This document shows positions 38,322-50,239 of a stretch of DNA of 64,000 nucleotides, piece by piece. Within the stretch, counting starts at the first letter, position 1; each line of letters begins with the position of its first letter. Both the position numbers and the translations under genes were made by a program. The stretch lies in assembly GCF_036014015.1 (NCBI RefSeq), contig NZ_CP107905.1, positions 3,100,001 to 3,164,000 of the forward strand, in the 5' to 3' direction. The notes under the pieces are model-generated. The model had not been told where the DNA came from, did no database searches, and worked only from the letters and a program-made list of their open reading frames with translations. The DNA comes from Streptomyces sp. NBC_00457. GTDB lineage: Bacteria > Actinomycetota > Actinomycetes > Streptomycetales > Streptomycetaceae.

Positions 38322-38942
38322 GTGACCTTCGGATTCGCTCCGTCCCCCGCGGCATCCACGTCGTCCGACCTGTCCGCCGCGTCCGCGGCCCGCATGCTCG
38401 AACCCGCGGAGTGGGCCGCGGCCGGCATCCCCCTCCTGCGCAACCCACGGGAAGTTGTCAGTGGACTGCATTCCCGGCACCACCCCCGGCCGGCAACCGC
38501 CATCGTGGCCGTCCTCGACCCGGACGAACGGCTCTGCGCCAGCGCCTCCTTCGCCCGGCGCCCCGCCCCGGCCGACGGCTGGATGTTCCGCAACGTCCTG
38601 CTCGCCCAACTGCGTCGGGTCATCCCCCACGACCTGCGGCGCCGCACGCCGGTGCGCACCGCGGTGCTGTTGTACTGCCGCGAGGGCGACGCGCGTTGGA
38701 CGCAGGAGGACGGCGCATGGATGTGGGGGCTGCGTGACGCCTGCACTCTGCACGGGCTGCGCTGCGGGGCGTACATCACGCTGACCCGTGACGGCTGGCA
38801 GGTCCTCGGCGAGGACCGCGGCGGACGCCGACCCAGCGCGGATTCCACCCCGGAGCCCTTCGCCACGTCCGAGGCGCCACCGCCGAAGCCGCAGACCGGC
38901 GGAGCAGCCTCGGAGGTCCTGCGCCGCGCGGCGGCTCGCTGA
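38322..38942 (+). CDS. Conserved hypothetical protein
   Basis: A 206-residue soluble protein I do not recognise as a named family. GTG at 38322 has an excellent site (AAGGGAGGAC). The central part has a regular alpha/beta look (TAIVAVLDPDERLCASASFARR, RTPVRTAVLLYCREGDARWTQEDGAWMWGLRDACTLHGLRCGAYITLTRDGWQVL). The last 45 residues are Pro/Ala-rich and likely disordered. No membrane segment. Codon use fits its neighbours, so it is a real gene. Convergent with the next hypothetical gene. Confidence 0.8.
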   Translation: MTFGFAPSPAASTSSDLSAASAARMLEPAEWAAAGIPLLRNPREVVSGLHSRHHPRPATAIVAVLDPDERLCASASFARRPAPADGWMFRNVLLAQLRRVIPHDLRRRTPVRTAVLLYCREGDARWTQEDGAWMWGLRDACTLHGLRCGAYITLTRDGWQVLGEDRGGRRPSADSTPEPFATSEAPPPKPQTGGAASEVLRRAAAR

Positions 38943-39311
38943 GTGCGCGGTTCCCTGAGGAAGCGCTGACGGAACCGACGGAACGTTTCGGCGGAGCCGG
39001 CCATCGCTACGTTCCAGCCTCGACCCCGACACGAGCCACACCGTCGCCTGCGCCCTGCCCCGCCCGTCTCACTCCGCGACACGAAAAGCCCTGCGGCATG
39101 GTTCCTGCACCCGCCCTGAGTGGAGGCTCAGGTGGCACGGCGTGCGGTCGGGCCCGGGGCATTCGGTGAAGCGGATCGACCGTCTGGGAACATGCGGCAC
39201 GCGAGCCCCACAAGCCCCACCCACTCGTGCAGGCCAAACCGTCCACCGTGCACACACCGCCGCGGCGACATCACCATCGCCCCGCCGTCCCCCGGAGGTT
39301 GCGGAACAGGC
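38943..39311. other. Convergent intergenic region
   Basis: 369 nt between the 3' ends of two convergent hypothetical genes. I see no gene, repeat or clear hairpin terminator. Confidence 0.5.
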
Positions 39312-39947
39312 TCAGACGCCCGCGCCCAGCACCGAGTTGATCTGCTGCGGGTCCCCGCAGACGATCAACAGGGCACCGGCCCGGGTGAGGGCCAAGGGGA
39401 GAGCGGTGACGGCAGCGGCGTCAGGGCCCCCGTTGACGGCGACGACGACCACCGGGCGCGAGGCAGTACGGCTCGCGACGGCGGCGTCCGCATAGAAGAC
39501 GTCGTCACCGGAGTCATGCTGCGCCCAATAGGCGGCTTCACCGAAGGACAGCTCATGAGCAGCCCATGGATGTTGTTCGCCGGTGGTGATCACCAGCACG
39601 TCACTGGGGGCGCGACCCGAGTCCAGCAGCAGATCCACGGCCTCTTCGGCGGCGTCGAGGGCGCCTTCCGCCGAGGCCGGGATCAGCTGGATCTGCGGAG
39701 TCGCCGGGGCCGCATCGGAGGCGGCAGGGGCGGCCGGGCCCGACGGTCCGGGCTTGGCCACGTCTCGCGGCGTACGTTGCACCGGCGGCGTGGGCCTGAG
39801 GGGCCCGGGACGACCGGGACGCGACGGAGCCGCGGGGCGGGGGCCGGGTACGGGACGAGGGGTCGGCGCGGTACGGCCACTGGCCGGAGTGGCGCGGGGA
39901 CCCTGGGCACTCTCGTGAATCTGAGGCTCCTCGGGAATGAGAGGCAT
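39312..39947 (-). CDS. Conserved hypothetical protein with Pro-rich N-terminus
   Basis: A 211-residue protein. Residues 1-90 are Pro/Ala/Arg-rich and probably disordered. Residues about 95-211 form a small alpha/beta domain (PQIQLIPASAEGALDAAEEAVDLLLDSGRAPSDVLVITTGEQHPWAAHELSFGEAAYWAQHDSGDDVFYADAAVA, ending TRAGALLIVCGDPQQINSVLGAGV). The last segment recalls a helicase-type GDPQQI motif, but no P-loop is present, so I do not assign ATPase activity. ATG at 39947 gives MPLIPEEPQIHES. The ribosome site is weak. It lies 68 nt behind rnhB and may be co-transcribed. Confidence 0.72.
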   Translation of the reverse strand: MPLIPEEPQIHESAQGPRATPASGRTAPTPRPVPGPRPAAPSRPGRPGPLRPTPPVQRTPRDVAKPGPSGPAAPAASDAAPATPQIQLIPASAEGALDAAEEAVDLLLDSGRAPSDVLVITTGEQHPWAAHELSFGEAAYWAQHDSGDDVFYADAAVASRTASRPVVVVAVNGGPDAAAVTALPLALTRAGALLIVCGDPQQINSVLGAGV

Positions 39948-40015
39948 GAGCTGATGTTTATCAAACGTTGGTACGGCTCGCGTCGGCGGGTGGCACATCA
40001 GTGCGAGCGGAATCG

Positions 40016-40717
40016 TCAGAAGTCGAAGCCGAGTTGCCCCTCGATCTCCGGAACGCTTCCGTCCACCCCGTTGCGGACTTTCTTGAGGTGCCGCCACTGG
40101 GGCAGCGCATCAAGATACGCCCACGACAACCGGTGGTACGGGGTGGGTCCCCGCTCCTCCAGCGCGGCCTTGTGCACGGGCGACGGGTACCCGGCATTGT
40201 CCGCAAAACCGAAGTCTGCATGGTCGATACCCAGTTCGGCCATCATTTTGTCGCGCCGAACCTTGGCGATCACCGAGGCCGCCGCAACCGCCACACAGGA
40301 CTGGTCCCCCTTGATCACCGTGCGGACCTTCCAGGGCACGCCGAGATAGTCGTGCTTCCCGTCGAGAATCACCGCGTCGGGACGGACCGGCAGGCTCTCC
40401 AGCGCACGCACCGCCGCCAGGCGTAGCGCGGCCGTCATGCCCAGTTCGTCGATCTCCTCCGGAGAGGCGTGCCCCAGGGCGTACGAGGTCACCCACTTGA
40501 GGAGCACCTCGGAGAGTTCGGTACGGCGCTTGACGGTGAGCAGCTTGGAGTCGGTGAGGCCTTCGGGGGGCCGACGCAGTCCGGTGATCGCGGCGCAGAC
40601 GGTGACGGGGCCGGCCCACGCGCCGCGCCCCACCTCGTCGACACCGGCAATGACCTTCGCTCCGGTCGTAGCGCGAAGGGAGCGCTCGACGGTGTGAGTA
40701 GGTGGTTCGTACGGCAT
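40016..40717 (-). CDS. rnhB: Ribonuclease HII
   Basis: A 233-residue RNase HII, which removes ribonucleotides and RNA primers from DNA hybrids. The catalytic acids are visible: D27 and E28 in [14 protein letters not shown], Asp in ILDGKHDY, and the last Asp in [17 protein letters not shown] and the ASVIAKV block are also typical. ATG at 40717 has AAGGGC about 4 nt upstream. Tandem with the hypothetical gene downstream. Confidence 0.94.
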   Translation of the reverse strand: MPYEPPTHTVERSLRATTGAKVIAGVDEVGRGAWAGPVTVCAAITGLRRPPEGLTDSKLLTVKRRTELSEVLLKWVTSYALGHASPEEIDELGMTAALRLAAVRALESLPVRPDAVILDGKHDYLGVPWKVRTVIKGDQSCVAVAAASVIAKVRRDKMMAELGIDHADFGFADNAGYPSPVHKAALEERGPTPYHRLSWAYLDALPQWRHLKKVRNGVDGSVPEIEGQLGFDF

Positions 40718-40799
40718 GGCGCCCTTAGCCTACGCCGCCCGGATCCCCCGACGACACCCTGGTTCACCTGGGGGACGTCACCATCCGCGAACCTCGCAG

Positions 40800-41423
40800 T
40801 CAGACCCCGTACGGCCGCAGCAACGGGACCATCAACTGGTCGATCATCTCCTCGATTTCATGATCATTCCATTCGCTTGCGCACATCTTCGCTCGGTACA
40901 TCATCATCGCCGGGATGGCATCGACGACGTATCCGTTGGCCGCATCGGCTCGCACCTCGCCTCGCTCGATTCCACGGTCGATGACCTCTCGGAGCAACTG
41001 GATGGTCGGTTCCACGACGCCCTTGATGATCACCCCATGGAAGCGCTCGGCCTGGATGTTGTCGCATTCGTGAATCACCGAACGCAAGGCGAAGCCGGGC
41101 CGCGAGTACATGGCGTCGCGCGCCTGGCGACACAGCTGCAGCAGATCGTCGCGCACGCTCCCGAGGTTGGGCGCCGCCTCGAAGCTCGGCAGCCCGGCCC
41201 GCAGCGCATCCGCGACGAGATCCTCCTTGGACGGCCAGCGACGGTAGACCGCGGCCTTTCCGGTCTGGGCGCCCGCGGCGACACCCTCCATCGTGAGGCC
41301 GTTCCAGCCGACCGTACTGAGCTGATCCAACGCGGCGTCGAGGATTGCCCGTTCGAGCACGGCGCCGCGCCGACGGAGGGAAGCCGTCTGAGCGGGCGCG
41401 GCCGTCCAGCGCGAAGTAACCAT
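40800..41423 (-). CDS. TetR-family repressor of the adjacent MFS pump
   Basis: A 207-residue regulator. The N-terminal HTH lies at about residues 20-66 (RAILDAALDQLSTVGWNGLTMEGVAAGAQTGKAAVYRRWPSKEDLVADAL). A helical ligand/dimer domain follows. ATG at 41423 has GGAG about 8 nt upstream. The gene is divergent from an MFS drug pump, and two perfect palindromes lie between. The first overlaps both predicted promoters, which fits autorepression and pump repression relieved by a toxic ligand. Confidence 0.92.
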   Translation of the reverse strand: MVTSRWTAAPAQTASLRRRGAVLERAILDAALDQLSTVGWNGLTMEGVAAGAQTGKAAVYRRWPSKEDLVADALRAGLPSFEAAPNLGSVRDDLLQLCRQARDAMYSRPGFALRSVIHECDNIQAERFHGVIIKGVVEPTIQLLREVIDRGIERGEVRADAANGYVVDAIPAMMMYRAKMCASEWNDHEIEEMIDQLMVPLLRPYGV

Positions 41424-41520
41424 CTGATCGTCTCCAACGAACAGCGGAAGCGGTGATTCCGGAGATGAGGGGACATGCCGCGCGGCGCCAAAGGGGGAAA
41501 CGCCTCGCGACACAAAGCTA

Positions 41521-41540
41521 AGTGAACGCTTGCGTTCACT
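41521..41540. promoter_or_regulatory. TetR operator O1
   Basis: A perfect inverted repeat with 9-bp arms AGTGAACGC / GCGTTCACT and a 2-nt centre. It overlaps the -35 of the pump promoter and the likely tetR promoter. Confidence 0.85.
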
Positions 41541-41559
41541 GTCGGGGAGTCACTACGGT
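41530..41559 (+). promoter_or_regulatory. Promoter of the MFS pump gene
   Basis: TTGCGT (41530-41535), 18-nt spacer, TACGGT (41554-41559). The start of transcription would fall near 41566, between the two operators. On the other strand CCGACA-N18-TTAGCT over O1 could serve tetR. Confidence 0.6.
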
Positions 41560-41568
41560 TGTCGCGAC

Positions 41569-41588
41569 AGTGAACGCGAGCGTTCACT
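41569..41588. promoter_or_regulatory. TetR operator O2
   Basis: The same 9-bp arms as O1 with a GA centre, 48 bp from O1 centre to centre, just after the predicted pump transcription start. Confidence 0.85.
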
Positions 41589-41611
41589 AAGGCACTTGTG
41601 GGGGACCCATA

Positions 41612-43159
41612 GTGACAACCTCTCAGTTGAGCAAGGATCAGAAGCCAGGTGCGGCACGCCGGGAAGGACATCCCGGTATCGCGCTCACCGTCATCGCGGC
41701 CTGCCAACTCATGGTGGTACTCGACGCGACGATTGTGAACATCGCTCTCCCGCACATTCAAGACGCACTCAAGTTCAGCACCACCGACCTCACGTGGGTG
41801 GTCAGCTCCTACACGCTCACCTTCGGCGGCCTGCTGCTGCTCGGCGGCCGGGCCGGAGACATCCTCGGCCGCCGCCGAGTGTTCATGACCGGCATCCTGC
41901 TGTTCACCTTCGCCTCGCTGCTCGGCGGACTCGCCCAGGAACCCTGGCAGTTGCTGGCCGCACGCGCCCTTCAGGGTGTGGGTGGCGCGATCGCGTCGCC
42001 GACCTCGCTGGCGCTCATCACCACCACGTTCCCCGAAGGCCCGGAACGGAACCGGGCGTTCGGAGTCTTCGCCGCCGTCTCCGCGGGCGGCGGTGCCGTC
42101 GGCCTGCTCGCCGGCGGCATGCTCACCGAGTGGCTCGACTGGCGGTGGGTGCTCTTCGTCAACGTACCGATCGGCATATTGATCGCTGTCCTCACGCCGT
42201 TGTACATCAGCGAGTCCGAACGGCACCCCGGGCGCTTCGACATCGCCGGCGCGCTCACGTCGACGCTCGGCATGGCAGCGCTCGTCTACGGGTTCATCAG
42301 CGCGGCCGACGAGGGCTGGCGGGACAGCATGACGCTCGGCTCCTTCGGCGCCGCGGTGGTCCTGCTGCTGGCCTTCGCCTTCGTCGAGACCCGGGCCGCG
42401 GACCCGATCACCCCGCTGCGCATGTTCACCGACCGCAATCGCTCGGGCACGTACGTGATCATGTTGAGCCTGGCAGCGGCGATGTTCGGCATGTTCTTCT
42501 ACATCGTGCTGTTCGTGCAGAACGTGCTGGGGTACAGCCCGATCGCGGCCGGTGTGGCCTTTCTGCCGGTGACAGTGGTGATCGCGATCGGCGCGGGACT
42601 GTCGCAACGGTTCCTGCCGGTGCTCGGCCCCAGGCCGTTCATGCTCGTCGGCTCGGCGCTCGCCGTGATCGGCTTGGTCTGGCAGACCTTGATCAGCTCC
42701 GACAGCTCGTACGTCGGCGGGGTGCTCGGGCCGATGCTGGTGTTCGGCTTCGGCATGGGCCTGAACTTCGTCACCCTGACGGTTACCGCGGTGTCCGGTG
42801 TCGCCCAGCATGAGGCGGGTGCGGCCTCCGGACTGCTCAACGCCACGCAGCAAGTGGGCGGTTCGCTGGGCCTGTCCATCCTGACGACGGTGTTCGGCTC
42901 GGCCAGCAAGGACGAGGCGGAGAAACAGCTGCCGAAGTTCATGGCCGACGGTTCTGCCGAGCAGAAGGCCGAGTTCGCCAAGACGCAGCAGCTGCCAGCG
43001 CCCTGGGGGCACGACGTGCTCACCCACGGCATTTCGATGGGCTTCGTCGCGGCAGCATCGATGGCCGTGCTGGCGCTGATCACCGCGTGGTTGGTGATCC
43101 GGGTCCGCAAGAGCGACCTGGAAGCCCTCGCGGGCACATCGGGCCCGATGGCCGGCTGA
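41612..43159 (+). CDS. MFS drug exporter, DHA2 (EmrB/QacA) family
   Basis: A 515-residue proton-driven exporter with 14 predicted membrane helices. Motif D1 is LDATIVNIALPHIQ, motif A is GGRAGDILGRRRVF, motif B follows in LLAARALQGVGGAIASPTSLALI, and motif C near AVSAGGGAVGLLAGGMLTEW. GTG at 41612 has GGGGGA about 8 nt upstream. The cytoplasmic loop before the last helix (KDEAEKQLPKFMADGSAEQKAEFAKTQQ) is typical of actinobacterial members. Controlled by the divergent TetR through two operators. Substrate unknown. Confidence 0.93.
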   Translation: MTTSQLSKDQKPGAARREGHPGIALTVIAACQLMVVLDATIVNIALPHIQDALKFSTTDLTWVVSSYTLTFGGLLLLGGRAGDILGRRRVFMTGILLFTFASLLGGLAQEPWQLLAARALQGVGGAIASPTSLALITTTFPEGPERNRAFGVFAAVSAGGGAVGLLAGGMLTEWLDWRWVLFVNVPIGILIAVLTPLYISESERHPGRFDIAGALTSTLGMAALVYGFISAADEGWRDSMTLGSFGAAVVLLLAFAFVETRAADPITPLRMFTDRNRSGTYVIMLSLAAAMFGMFFYIVLFVQNVLGYSPIAAGVAFLPVTVVIAIGAGLSQRFLPVLGPRPFMLVGSALAVIGLVWQTLISSDSSYVGGVLGPMLVFGFGMGLNFVTLTVTAVSGVAQHEAGAASGLLNATQQVGGSLGLSILTTVFGSASKDEAEKQLPKFMADGSAEQKAEFAKTQQLPAPWGHDVLTHGISMGFVAAASMAVLALITAWLVIRVRKSDLEALAGTSGPMAG

Positions 43160-43189
43160 CGCGGCCCGGTCCGCACCGGGCTCGACGAT

Positions 43190-43219
43190 GTCAGGGGGCG
43201 CAATCTCGCGCCCCCTGAC
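43190..43219. terminator. Terminator of the MFS gene
   Basis: A perfect 12-bp stem with a 6-nt loop, 31 nt after the pump stop. The following stretch to 43428 holds no credible gene. Confidence 0.8.
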
Positions 43220-43428
43220 GGCACGTGGACACCAGGGCATCACGACCGCCGCGACAAGCAGCGTGAACAGCATCGCCAAGAACTCCATGACCACCCCACC
43301 ACCCCTCGCGTGTCATCTGTGTGCGCCGACTCATGCGTCGCACAGCAACTGCCACGACAACGAGCACGCGGTTACGCAGAGTTCCCGTCGCGCACAGAGA
43401 GTTTGCACCGGTGTCTGTCTTCGAGGCG

Positions 43429-44334
43429 CTACGCCGACGTGGGCATCCACTCCGGCAGCGCTTCCGTCCGCTCCACCCAAGCGCCGGGCGGCGTCCCCGC
43501 CTTCCCGGCGGCGATCACCCCGCCCACGATGGCGCAGGTCGTGTCCACGTCCCCGCCGACCTGGGCGGTGGTCCAGAACGCCTCCTCGTAGTCACCGAGG
43601 GCACGAGCAGCGGACCAGAGCGCGAACGGGACGGTGTCGTGCGCCGTCGTACGCCGCCCACAACCCAGCACCGCCGCGACCGTGGCCGCATCGGCGTAGT
43701 CGAGCATGTCGCGGGCGCGCCGCAAGCCGGCTCCGACAGTACTCTTGGGCACGAGCGCGATGACGCCGTCCAGGAGTACCTCGGCGCTGGGCGGGCCGCC
43801 GGGGGCCGCGGCCATGGAGGCGGCAGCGGCGACGGCCATGGCGCCGACCACGGCCTCTCGGTGCTGGTGCGTGGTGTACGCCGAGATCTCGGCCTGGTGG
43901 GTCGCCTGTTCCGGGTCGTCCGCGTACCAGGCGCCCAGAGGGGCGATCCGCATCGCTGCGCCGTTCCCCCAGGACCCCTGTCCGTTGAAGAGCGCAGCCG
44001 CGAGCTCACGCCAGTCGCCGCCCTCACGGACCAGCCGCAGCAGACGGTTGACCGCCGGACCATATCCGCGGTCGAAGTCGTGGTGCTCGGCGAAGGAGCG
44101 GGCCAGTGCGTCCTGGTCGATGCGGTGGTGAGCGGCGAGGACGGCCACGACGGAGCACGCCATCTCCGTGTCGTCCGTCCACTGCCAGGGAGCCTGTGGC
44201 AGCTCGCGACGCTTCAGCAGCGGGTAGTTCACCGGCACGAAGAACTGCGAGCCCAGGGCATCCCCGACCGCGAGTCCGCGCAGGCTGGCCAGGGCGCGGT
44301 CCAGACGTCCGTCGGGGGAGGATTCAGCGGTCAT
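43429..44334 (-). CDS. ADP-ribosylglycohydrolase family protein
   Basis: A 301-residue all-helical ARH/DraG-fold hydrolase that would remove ADP-ribose from proteins or nucleic acids. Metal-site motifs are present: GDALGSQF early, WTDDTEM, and GGDVDTTCAIVGGVIAA near the C-terminus, giving the acidic Mg-binding set. GNGAAMRIAPLG is also typical. ATG at 44334; the ribosome site is weak, so coupling to the upstream gene (12-nt gap) is likely. No ADP-ribosyltransferase is in the window, so the substrate is open. Confidence 0.9.
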   Translation of the reverse strand: MTAESSPDGRLDRALASLRGLAVGDALGSQFFVPVNYPLLKRRELPQAPWQWTDDTEMACSVVAVLAAHHRIDQDALARSFAEHHDFDRGYGPAVNRLLRLVREGGDWRELAAALFNGQGSWGNGAAMRIAPLGAWYADDPEQATHQAEISAYTTHQHREAVVGAMAVAAAASMAAAPGGPPSAEVLLDGVIALVPKSTVGAGLRRARDMLDYADAATVAAVLGCGRRTTAHDTVPFALWSAARALGDYEEAFWTTAQVGGDVDTTCAIVGGVIAAGKAGTPPGAWVERTEALPEWMPTSA

Positions 44335-44346
44335 CGCTCTGCCACT

Positions 44347-45006
44347 CTATCCGGTGATCCCGTACGGTTCCGGATCTCGCCAGCGCTCGAACGGCCGGTC
44401 GAGCGAGTACTTGCCGTCGTCCCCGAGAACGAGCATCCGCATCTCCGCGTTCCCCGGATTCGACAGCGACTCGAATTCCGCGACCGTCCAGTGGAACCAG
44501 CGCATACAGAACAGCCGCATCGCCAGGCCATGAGTGACCAGCAGCACGTTCGGCGGATGATCGGGGGCCTCGAAGCTGCGGTACAGGCTCTCCAGGAAGC
44601 CGCCGACCCGGTCGTACACATCCGCCCCGGACTCGCCCTGGGCGAAGCGGTAGAAGAAGTGACCGTACGCATCCCGGTAGGCCTTCTGGAGTTGGACGTC
44701 GTCCCGGTCCTGCCAGTTGCCCCAGTCCTGTTCGCGCAGCCGGGGTTCCTCGCGCACGCGGACGAGCTCGGGGTCGAGGTGGAAGGCGCGGAACGTCTCG
44801 TGGGTACGGCGGTATGGAGAGACGTACACGCTGATGCGCTCGCGGCCGAACACCTCGCGCAGCCGTTTTCCGGTCTCCTCAGCCTGCCGCCAGCCCCGCT
44901 CGGTCAGCGCCAGGGCATGGTCGGGCTCGCGTTCGTACACGGTGTCATCAACATTGCCGGTTGACTCACCATGCCGGACAAGGACGATGCGCCGTGGTCG
45001 TGCCAT
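44347..45006 (-). CDS. Histidine phosphatase (phosphoglycerate mutase-like)
   Basis: A 219-residue phosphatase of the PhoE/GpmB branch. The phospho-histidine is in VLVRHGESTGN. SPYRRTHET, the acid in LREQDWGNWQ and the second His in LLVTHGLAMRL complete the active site. ATG at 45006 has AGGG about 8 nt upstream. Leads a two-gene operon with the ADP-ribosylglycohydrolase. The substrate is probably a small phosphate ester or nucleotide; it cannot be named from sequence. Confidence 0.9.
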   Translation of the reverse strand: MARPRRIVLVRHGESTGNVDDTVYEREPDHALALTERGWRQAEETGKRLREVFGRERISVYVSPYRRTHETFRAFHLDPELVRVREEPRLREQDWGNWQDRDDVQLQKAYRDAYGHFFYRFAQGESGADVYDRVGGFLESLYRSFEAPDHPPNVLLVTHGLAMRLFCMRWFHWTVAEFESLSNPGNAEMRMLVLGDDGKYSLDRPFERWRDPEPYGITG

Positions 45007-45124
45007 GCCAAAACCCTAGATCGAGTGACGGCCCATCGAGCACTCGTACGGGCTCCATACAGCGTAGGTCACACATTTCTTGCACCATGGGCCACACTGG
45101 GCACACGAAGAGTGCGTCCAGTTC

Positions 45125-45730
45125 TCAAACTATCCAGGTCGATTCCAGCCCCACGATGTCACCTCTGAGGGCCGCGATGTCCGCCTCGGTCTGTGCACGC
45201 AGGGCAAGCCGCTCCACGCGCTCGGTGCGGTATTTGCCGTGCTCGGCGGCCGACTGCCACATCGACAGCACCAGGAACTCGTTCCCGGGCGCCTCACCGA
45301 ACAGTCCGCGGATCATGCCGGGCGAGCCGGCCATCGCGGGGTTCCACACCTTCTCCTGCATCAGCATGAAGTGCTCGGCTCGGTCCTCGTGGACGCGGCA
45401 GTGGGCGAACCGGACCAGATCGGCGTCGGTGAAACGTGGCTCGAAGCCCGTCTTCACGTCGAAGCGATAGTCGAACAGCTTGACCTGGGCGTCCTTGAAA
45501 GTACCCGACTGGGCCGCCGCGAGCCGGTCGTGGGAACGGGCCATGAAGGAGTCGTAGAAGGCACGGCTCTCCCAGAAGGCGAAGATGTGCGCGACGGAAG
45601 GCCGCCCCCGACTCCAGCCTCCGCCCTGCCCTCGAAACCCCGGCTCCCCCAGAAGCCCCGCCCACTTTCGCTGCCCCCGCTCGAAGCCGCGGCGGTCCAC
45701 CACGGTGCAGCGAATCCACTTGACCAGCAC
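45125..45730 (-). CDS. DUF4937-type protein (YdbC-like)
   Basis: A 201-residue protein of the DUF4937 type, probably two ferredoxin-like (dimeric alpha/beta barrel) halves. The first half has GGGWSRGRPSVAHIFAFWESRAFYDSFMARSHDR; the second has DLVRFAHCRVHEDRAEHFMLMQEKVWNPAM and VLSMWQSAAEHGKYR. The halves resemble antibiotic-biosynthesis monooxygenase (ABM) domains. The start is GTG at 45730 (LVKWIRCTVVDRRG); no ribosome site is seen, so leaderless translation is possible. Divergent from terD. Function unknown. Confidence 0.8.
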   Translation of the reverse strand: MLVKWIRCTVVDRRGFERGQRKWAGLLGEPGFRGQGGGWSRGRPSVAHIFAFWESRAFYDSFMARSHDRLAAAQSGTFKDAQVKLFDYRFDVKTGFEPRFTDADLVRFAHCRVHEDRAEHFMLMQEKVWNPAMAGSPGMIRGLFGEAPGNEFLVLSMWQSAAEHGKYRTERVERLALRAQTEADIAALRGDIVGLESTWIV

Positions 45731-45878
45731 CGCGCCATCGTAAGGCCACGGAGCGTGGCCTCGGTCACGCTCGTGCGGACCGCATCCGCGCACCTGCCCA
45801 CGCGCGCGTGGCACGATGGACAACCAACGCTGACTGTCCGGCAGTTGGGGCAGGTGCACACGGGGAAGGGGACGTCTG

Positions 45879-46412
45879 GTGAACGGGCTCAGCAAGGGGA
45901 TTCGAAAGGCCGAGGTCGCACTGAAGTGGGACCCGAGTCCTGCGGGGCAACCGCCCACGGATCTGGACATCGTGGCCGCGACCTACTTGGCGAGCGATCC
46001 GTACGGCGATCCAGCTTATGCGGTGTACTTCGGCAGCCGCTCTCCCGACGGCACCATCACGCTCAACCGGGACAGCAAGGACGGCAAGGGCTTCGGCTGG
46101 GACGAGGTCATGACCCTGGAGCTCGACCGGCTCGACAGCCGGTACGCGCGCGTGGTCGTCGGCGTGATCATCCAACAGCGCCCCGCACGGCGGACCTTCG
46201 TCAGCGTGCTCAAGCCGAACCTGCGCATCACCGAGGGCTACGACGTCCTGGCCCAGGACGACTTCGGCGGGGTGCTCGCGGCGACGGCAGCAGGGGTCGG
46301 GGAGTTCGTGCGCGAAGGATCCGGCACATGGGACTTCCACGCGGGAATCCACGGCTTCGAGGACGACCCGGCCACGTTCAGCCAGGTCATGGGCAAGACA
46401 CGCTGGTCCTGA
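45879..46412 (+). CDS. TerD-family protein
   Basis: A 177-residue TerD-fold protein. LSKGIRKAEVALKWDPSP at the start, then acidic Ca2+-site stretches (DLDIVAATYLASDPYGDPAYAVYFGSR and GTITLNRDSKDGKGFGWDEVMTLELDRL) fit the family. Streptomycetes carry many TerD paralogues, linked to tellurite resistance, Ca2+ and development; this is a lone copy. GTG at 45879 follows GGGGAAGGGG. The tail ends DPATFSQVMGKTRWS. A strong bidirectional terminator follows. Confidence 0.87.
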   Translation: MNGLSKGIRKAEVALKWDPSPAGQPPTDLDIVAATYLASDPYGDPAYAVYFGSRSPDGTITLNRDSKDGKGFGWDEVMTLELDRLDSRYARVVVGVIIQQRPARRTFVSVLKPNLRITEGYDVLAQDDFGGVLAATAAGVGEFVREGSGTWDFHAGIHGFEDDPATFSQVMGKTRWS

Positions 46413-46421
46413 ACAGCCCGA

Positions 46422-46450
46422 AGGGGCGCCGACACGTGGTCGGCGCCCCT
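46422..46450. terminator. Bidirectional terminator, terD / nrdJ
   Basis: A perfect 12-bp stem with an ACGTG loop lies between the convergent terD and nrdJ 3' ends. Confidence 0.87.
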
Positions 46451-46479
46451 CTGATTCAGGGCCTGGCCGGCAACTGGGG

Positions 46480-49386
<2,907 letters not shown>

Positions 49387-49419
49387 GCCGCCTCCCTGTA
49401 CGGGCTAAAACGCCCTGAA

Positions 49420-49442
49420 GTGCCACGATGTTCCCGTGGCAC
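49420..49442 (-). other. Hairpin between nrdR and nrdJ
   Basis: GTGCCACG, 7-nt loop, CGTGGCAC, a perfect 8-bp stem, lies 34 nt upstream of the nrdJ start in the 164-nt gap. It could protect or attenuate the transcript; it has no T tract. Confidence 0.45.
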
Positions 49443-49550
49443 GGTGTGCTGTCTGATGCTGCGGGCACCTCTCGCTGTCGCCCGCAACAGGTCTTCGCTC
49501 GCCGCCGACCGACCAGACCCGGAGCCGTGGGTCCGGGTCCGGTCCGCCTG

Positions 49551-50102
49551 TCAGTCGGCGGCGTTGGCGGGCACGGGGACCTGAGTGGTCCCCCCGGGCC
49601 CGCGATCGTCTTCCTGGCTCCCCGCGCGCGCGTCTTCGTCGTCGGCGCCGGGACGTCGCATCTCTTCCCTGAGTTCCGCGATGGCGGCCTCGAAGTCCTC
49701 CAGCGAGTCGAACGCCCGGTAGACGGAGGCGAATCGCAGATAGGCGACGAGATCGAGCTCCTGCAACGGGCCGAGTATGGCCAGCCCCACGTCATGGGTG
49801 GTCAGCTCGGCGCTTCCGGTGGCCCGCACCGCCTCCTCGACCCGCTGGCCGAGCTGGGCGAGCGCGTCCTCGGTGACAGGTCGTCCCTGGCATGCCTTGC
49901 GCACGCCGTTGATGACCTTGGTACGGCTGAAAGGCTCGGTGACTCCGGACCGCTTGACCACCATGAGCGAACACGTCTCCACGGTCGTGAAACGACGGGA
50001 GCAGTCCGGACACTGGCGGCGCCTGCGGATCGACGTGCCGTCATCGGTCGTACGACTGTCGACGACACGGCTGTCGGGGTGCCTGCAGAAGGGGCAGTGC
50101 AT
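49551..50102 (-). CDS. nrdR: Transcriptional repressor NrdR
   Basis: A 183-residue repressor of ribonucleotide reductase genes. The N-terminal zinc ribbon is [15 protein letters not shown]...[12 protein letters not shown] (two CXXC pairs). The ATP-cone follows from about residue 49 ([29 protein letters not shown]). The tail of about 35 residues is acidic and variable. ATG at 50102 has GGAGGG and GGAAG upstream. Two NrdR boxes in its own promoter imply autorepression of nrdRJ in response to dATP/ATP. Confidence 0.96.
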   Translation of the reverse strand: MHCPFCRHPDSRVVDSRTTDDGTSIRRRRQCPDCSRRFTTVETCSLMVVKRSGVTEPFSRTKVINGVRKACQGRPVTEDALAQLGQRVEEAVRATGSAELTTHDVGLAILGPLQELDLVAYLRFASVYRAFDSLEDFEAAIAELREEMRRPGADDEDARAGSQEDDRGPGGTTQVPVPANAAD

Positions 50103-50208
50103 GATCTTCCAACCCTCCTCACAGCAGACTCAATAGCCTCGAAAGACCACTTGGGCCCCTCGAAGCAGCCCCAAGCATAGGCGATGATCGAGGGTCCGAA
50201 GACCCCGG

Positions 50209-50224
50209 GACCACAACTTCTGGG
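50209..50224 (-). promoter_or_regulatory. NrdR box, proximal
   Basis: CCCAGAAGTTGTGGTC on the minus strand. It shares 11 of 16 bases with the distal box, and its left end is exactly 31 bp away, about three helical turns, the spacing known for NrdR box pairs. Confidence 0.7.
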
Positions 50225-50239
50225 CTGCTGCTGCAATCC

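Noticed and set aside
41075..43294. Long antisense frame over the MFS gene whose start looks like a small membrane peptide
   Set aside because: The first 25 residues are hydrophobic, but the frame runs on through the antisense of the MFS pump without a stop and has no ribosome site; chance.
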